Positions 62,142 through 64,000 of a stretch of 64,000 bases of DNA are shown here, one piece after another. The stretch is taken from contig BPJP01000009.1 in the NCBI GenBank assembly GCA_026004675.1, positions 124,001 through 188,000 of the forward strand, given 5' to 3'. A program made the translations under genes and the position numbers. This DNA is from Gemmatales bacterium. GTDB lineage: Bacteria > Planctomycetota > Planctomycetia > Gemmatales > Gemmataceae. Below the pieces are notes generated by a model. It ran no database searches. It had not been told where the DNA came from and was given only the letters and a program-made list of their open reading frames with translations. How positions within the stretch are numbered: the first letter of the stretch is position 1; each line of letters opens with the position of its first letter.

Positions 62142-63537
62142 ATGTTCACGTTCTTCGATCACGCCAGAGGGTGCAATCGCCGCGAGTTTCTACGGATTGG
62201 CAGCCTTAGCCTGGGTGGCTTGAGTTTGCCTCACCTGCTCGCCGCCAAGGCAGCGGCCCCAGCAAACCGGCACACCCATTCACGATAAGTCGGTGATCTT
62301 TTTGTTTCTTCACGGCGGTCCGACACAGATCGAAACTTTCGATCCGAAAATGTCCGCCCCTGTCGAATACCGCAGTGCCACCGGAGAAGTTCAAACCAAA
62401 GTACCTGGCATGACCTTCGGCGGTACGTTCGAAAGGCTTGCCAGACACGCTGACAAGGTCTCCATCGTGCGTTCTTACCGGACCGGCAACGGCAACCACG
62501 ACATCAAGCCGATCGTCCATGCCGACACGATGAACGCCAATCTGGGGTCGCTCTACTCGCGCATTGCTGGTGTGAATAACCCCGTTAACGGCATGCCGAC
62601 GAACGTCGCCTTGTTCCCTCGAGCCGTGGACAAGGATACGCAAGAAGCGAACATGCGATTCGGCAAATTCAACGCCACCGGGTCGCTGGGGACGGCCTAT
62701 GCGCCGTTTATGCCCGGCGAAGGGGGAGAATTGCAGTCGGACATGAAATTGAAGATGCCGATGGAGCGTTTGCATGATCGCCGTGCTTTGCTCCGCAGCC
62801 TGGATCGTGTCAAGTACGCATTCGACACATCAGGCCTTCTCGAAGACCTCGACCGATTGCAGCAGCAGGCGTTTGAAACCATCCTTGGAGGAGTCGCTGA
62901 TGCATTCGATCTTTCCAAGGAAGACCCCCGCGTCGTCGCTCGTTATGACACCGCCCCGTTAGTCCGCCCGGAAAACATCTCCAAGAAGTGGAACAACTAC
63001 AAAAACTACTGCGACAACTCCAAAACGCTGGGCAAATTGCTGCTGTTGGCCCGACGGCTCTGCGAGGCAGGATGCGGATTTGTGACCGTGACGACCAACT
63101 TCGTTTGGGACATGCATGCCGACAAGAATAATGCCACCCTTACCGAAGGCATGAACTACATGGGCTTGCCCCTGGACCATGCCTTGTCGGCGTTTCTGGA
63201 AGATGTGCACGCCCGCGGCCTCAGCGACAAGATTCTCCTCGTCGTCACCGGAGAGATGGGGCGAACTCCTCGCATCAATAAAAAAGGCGGACGGGATCAT
63301 TGGGGGAATATCACCCCGTTGCTGCTCGCCGGCGGTGGGCTGGAAATGGGCAAGGTGATCGGCCGCTCCACCCGCAATGGCGGCGAACCGGCTACCGAGC
63401 CGATCACGATTCGCCACCTCATCTCCACGATCATGCACACCTTCTTCGATATGGGCCAGGTACGCGTCCAGCGAGGGATCCCCAAAAAGATCGCGGAAAT
63501 CTCGGAATGGGAGCCTATTCCCGGATTGATGGGATAA
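62142..63537 (+). pseudogene. DUF1501 protein with twin-arginine signal, frameshifted in signal region
   Basis: The ATG at 62142 has GGAGG upstream and starts FTFFDHARGCNRREFLRIG, a Tat signal. This frame reaches TAA at 62286. The DUF1501 body lies one base over: TGTPIHDKSVIFLFLHGGPTQ, FDPKMSAPVEYRS and so on, through MGRTPRINKKGGRDHWGNI to 63537. Removing one base of the C4 run at 62257-62260 joins the two into a protein of about 464 residues with the usual spacing between signal and domain. If the shift is real, only an unexported internal start (near 62293) would give protein. Function is unknown, as for the copy at 37.7 kb. Confidence 0.8.
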
Positions 63538-63849
63538 AACAGAAATCCCAAGAATCCGGCACGAGGGCTGTCCACGTCCGCCCCTATTACCAGGCATTCG
63601 GCGCTGACCGTCTAGCTGCGGTGCCGTTGCGAGGCGTCGCGACGGCCCCCTTCTTTCTTGTTTTCGCGGTTCCGGTCACCAAGGACCCCAGAGGATTGGC
63701 ACCTCCAGAATGCATTCCATGCCTGGCACCCAACAATCAAAAATAAACGGCGATTGGCCCGCCGTTTGCTCAATTTAACGACCGCGCCTGACGGCAACCT
63801 GCTTGCGATGCCACAAGTCGCTTTTGGTGAGTCGGTTACGACGGTCGTG

Positions 63850-63900
63850 AGCGGGGAATTCCTTCCCGAATTGGGAATTGCCGCTAGGGAACTCTTTCCC
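63850..63900 (+). other. Two consecutive hairpins upstream of the last gene
   Basis: First stem: AGCGG (63850-63854) with CCGCT (63881-63885), continued by AATTCC (63857-63862) with GGAATT (63874-63879). Second stem: GGGAA (63887-63891) with TTCCC (63896-63900). The ribosome site AGGGGA and the ATG at 63915 follow at once. The remainder of 63538-63914 holds no gene that I can support. Confidence 0.45.
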
Positions 63901-63914
63901 AAGGGGACTGCATC

Positions 63915-64000
63915 ATGACGACGACCGCTGATTGGGTTCGGCTTTGTGAAAAACGGCTCGACGATGATGAAGCTGGCATCACCGACCTGTTGGTGGCGTT
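63915..64000 (+). CDS. Unidentified gene, 3' partial
   Basis: An ATG with AAGGGG upstream opens a frame that runs off the window. The 28 visible residues (TTTADWVRLCEKRLDDDEAG and on) are acidic and soluble; no family can be named from them. Confidence 0.45.
   Translation, partial: MTTTADWVRLCEKRLDDDEAGITDLLVA

Overview
The window looks like a chromosomal segment of a planctomycete, most likely Gemmata-like. The evidence is gene content: two DUF1501 proteins with twin-arginine signals, a zinc-ribbon/Ser-Thr kinase/formylglycine-enzyme-fold fusion, MJ0042-type zinc ribbons, a ThuA-domain secreted protein, PQQ-type beta-propellers, a PAC2 protein and a diverged RNase HII-like protein. No rRNA, tRNA, CRISPR array or insertion sequence was recognised.

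Layout. 0-7 kb: acyl-CoA carboxylase beta subunit (5' end outside the window), membrane spermidine-synthase-like fusion, ubiE, lipase, AAA ATPase. 7.4-12 kb: secreted small protein coupled to a family 5 uracil-DNA glycosylase, then a likely inorganic-carbon locus (MpsC-like DUF2294 protein, a beta-carbonic-anhydrase-like protein with an altered active site, a SulP transporter). 12-15.5 kb: minus-strand run of PQQ propeller (frameshifted), ThuA protein and NAD-dependent epimerase. 15.6-16 kb: a small lipoprotein with a heavy-metal-associated (HMA) domain whose two metal-ligand positions are in-frame UGA codons, behind a CRP-type site. 16-28 kb: DUF2071, zinc ribbon, propeller, JAMM peptidase, argG, DNA-binding/EIIA fusion, aldose epimerase, HtrA protease, kinase fusion, trpF, a tandem palindromic repeat and an acyltransferase. 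28.4-31.7 kb: the ribosomal alpha operon rpmJ-rpsM-rpsK-rpsD-rpoA-rplQ, divergent from an unknown membrane protein of about 1,117 residues.

35.5-39 kb: M20 peptidase (frameshifted), PfkB kinase, DUF1501. 39.2-44.7 kb: a compact three-gene cassette (DUF559-type nuclease, winged-helix-like protein, AAA plus HerA-like double ATPase) that looks like an unnamed genome-defence or DNA-processing system. 44.7-55 kb: PQQ propeller, RNase HII-like protein, class III CoA-transferase, purQ-nadC, an ABC system and an ArnT-like glycosyltransferase. 55-58.5 kb: PAC2 protein, cimA, pabA/trpG; cimA is preceded by what reads as a complete attenuator (promoter, isoleucine-rich leader peptide, mutually exclusive hairpins, terminator). 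58.7-64 kb: membrane-bound sigma-54 activator, more copies of the palindromic repeat, a frameshifted DUF1501 gene and the start of an unidentified gene.

The strongest leads are the putative di-selenocysteine HMA lipoprotein, the cimA attenuator and the nuclease/HerA cassette. Three genes carry one extra base in a short homopolymer, so sequencing or assembly error must be excluded before calling them pseudogenes. All domain assignments come from reading motifs by eye; no database search was run.
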